Assembly (NCBI GenBank): GCA_029881015.1 | Contig: JAOUNK010000201.1 | Span: 1 to 6,198, forward strand | Direction: 5' to 3' | Length of the DNA stretch: 6,198 bases | Origin: Gammaproteobacteria bacterium | Lineage (GTDB): Bacteria; Pseudomonadota; Gammaproteobacteria; Steroidobacterales; Woeseiaceae | In this document: positions 5,147-6,198 of the stretch, one piece after another | How positions within the stretch are numbered: position 1 is the first letter of the stretch | Layout: each line of letters starts with the position of its first letter | Program-made: the position numbers and the translations under genes | Notes under the pieces: generated by a model | Database searches by the model: none | What the model saw: the letters and a program-made list of their open reading frames with translations, nothing else | What the model was told of the DNA's origin: nothing

Positions 5147-6198
5147 TCAGGGGCGGGTCGCGTCCCCGAAGATACTGGCACCTGCCTCGGCGCCGCCCGC
5201 GTTATCGCGGAACACGCCAAATAGCTCCCGCCCCATGCCGACATGTGCGCTGTCAAGGTCCAGTCGTAACGGCTCACGACCGGAGAGATCGGCGTTAACG
5301 CTCAAGATGCCGCTGTCGGAGTCGATCGTGATCACGTCGCCGTCGCGGAGCTTGCCGATCGCGCCCCCGCGGTTTGCCTCGGGTGTTACCTGGATGGCGG
5401 CGAGTACCTTGCCGGAGGCCCCGGACATCCTCCCGTCCGTGAGGAGCGCAACCTTGAAGCCACGGTTTTGCAGCAGGCCCAGGTATGGCGTGAGCTTGTG
5501 CAACTCGGGCATGCCGTTCGCAGACGGTCCCTGGCCGGGCAGAACCGCAACGAAGTCGGACTCCAGTTCGCCGTCGTTGAAGGCCTGCTTGAATGCTTCC
5601 TGCGAGGAAAAGATCTTCGCTGGAGCCTTGATGGAATAGTGTTTCTTTTCCACGGCAGAGACTTTGACGATGGCGCGACCGATCTCACCCTTGACGAGTC
5701 GCAGGCCACCCTCTTCGTCGAAGGATCTGGCAACCGGCCTCACGATGTCCTCGTCGAGCGAGGTCGTCGGCGCACCGCGCCACTCCAGCTTGTTATCGTG
5801 GATAAATGGCTCGACACACAGCTTGTGGAGTCCATCGCCGAATAATGTCTTGACGTCGTCGTGCAACAGGCCGGCGTCAAGGAGCTCTCGCATGACGAAC
5901 CCGAGGCCTCCGGCTGCATGGAAATGATTCACGTCGGCCATGCCGTTTGGATAGACGCGCGCGAGCAAGGGCACGGCATGCGAGAGCTCGGCAAAGTCGT
6001 CCCAGTCAATAATGACGCCAGCGGCTCTCGCAATGGCGATCAGGTGAATGGTGTGGTTGGTTGACCCTCCCGTTGCCAGCAGTCCGACAATGGCGTTGAC
6101 GATCGACTTCTCACCGATGACTTCGCCAACCGGTGTGTAGTGTTCTCCATGGTTCGTGTTGGCGAGCACCGTTCGAACCGCCTCATCGGTCAGAGATC
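5147..6198 (-). CDS. edd: 6-phosphogluconate dehydratase (Entner-Doudoroff pathway), N-terminus beyond window
   Basis: Edd converts 6-phosphogluconate to 2-keto-3-deoxy-6-phosphogluconate plus water, the first committed step of the Entner-Doudoroff pathway, in the cytoplasm. About 350 codons of an expected 600 or so are present. The frame is open to the right edge (SLTDEAVRTV and onward), so the GTG at 6169 is internal. Visible IlvD/Edd-family blocks, in order, are LLATGGSTNHTIHLIAIARA, WDDFAELSHAVPLLARVYPN, DVNHFHAAGG, GQGPSANGMPELHKL, LLTDGRMSGASGK (DGR at 5437-5429) and QVTPEA. HAAGG with ARVYPNG and GPSANGMPELHKL resembles Edd rather than dihydroxy-acid dehydratase IlvD. The Fe-S-ligating cysteines of this family lie in the N-terminal part, outside the window. 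The sequence is intact to its TGA (5149-5147). It is the last gene of its unit in this direction; zwf, pgl, glk or eda are typical partners and would be upstream, off the right edge. Confidence 0.96.
   Translation of the reverse strand, partial: SLTDEAVRTVLANTNHGEHYTPVGEVIGEKSIVNAIVGLLATGGSTNHTIHLIAIARAAGVIIDWDDFAELSHAVPLLARVYPNGMADVNHFHAAGGLGFVMRELLDAGLLHDDVKTLFGDGLHKLCVEPFIHDNKLEWRGAPTTSLDEDIVRPVARSFDEEGGLRLVKGEIGRAIVKVSAVEKKHYSIKAPAKIFSSQEAFKQAFNDGELESDFVAVLPGQGPSANGMPELHKLTPYLGLLQNRGFKVALLTDGRMSGASGKVLAAIQVTPEANRGGAIGKLRDGDVITIDSDSGILSVNADLSGREPLRLDLDSAHVGMGRELFGVFRDNAGGAEAGASIFGDATRP

Noticed and set aside
5137..5152. CCCTG/CAGGG hairpin between marR and edd as a terminator
   Set aside because: The stem is only five base pairs, it overlaps the edd stop codon and no U-tract follows on either strand.
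5118..5639. 173-codon plus-strand open frame opposite edd
   Set aside because: Composition is Ser/Pro/Arg-rich as expected for an antisense frame in GC-rich DNA, and edd on the other strand is unambiguous.

Overview
The window looks like a high-GC proteobacterial chromosome segment, most plausibly from a marine-type gammaproteobacterium. That placement is inference: it rests on an Entner-Doudoroff dehydratase, an RND exporter with no membrane-spanning oddities, and a NaChBac/NavAb-type sodium channel pore, a family common in marine Alpha- and Gammaproteobacteria. There is no rRNA, tRNA, CRISPR array or insertion sequence to refine it.

Layout. (1) Bases 2-2983 (+) hold almost all of an inner-membrane RND efflux pump; its N-terminus lies off the left edge. 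(2) Bases 2984-3046 are a short convergent intergenic gap with a good stem-loop. (3) Bases 3047-3799 are the odd part. On the minus strand, 3047 to about 3400 encodes the C-terminal half of a 2-keto-4-pentenoate hydratase-like protein. On the plus strand, about 3392-3799 encodes the C-terminal half (S5, pore loop, S6, coiled-coil tail) of a bacterial voltage-gated sodium channel. Both homologies stop at the same place, so two once-divergent genes appear to have lost their 5' halves at one breakpoint. (4) Bases 3800-4021 (-) encode a small, very acidic D/Y-rich protein of unknown role. Just upstream, 4034-4516 (-) encodes a probable luciferase-domain (PF17648/DUF5519-like) protein; the pair looks like a two-gene operon. 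(5) Bases 4517-4616 are an AT-rich divergent control region with a strong minus-strand promoter and a palindrome suited to a MarR-type regulator. (6) Bases 4617-5105 (+) encode a MarR-family repressor. (7) Bases 5147-6198 (-) encode the C-terminal ~60% of 6-phosphogluconate dehydratase (Edd), cut by the right edge.

How the genes relate. The MarR regulator probably controls itself and the divergent luciferase-domain/acidic-protein operon through the shared 100-bp region. The RND pump and Edd belong to neighbouring transcription units whose other members lie outside the window. I see no clear new multi-gene system. The most notable items are the double-truncation junction with an orphan sodium-channel pore, and the uncharacterised two-gene operon beside the MarR gene.
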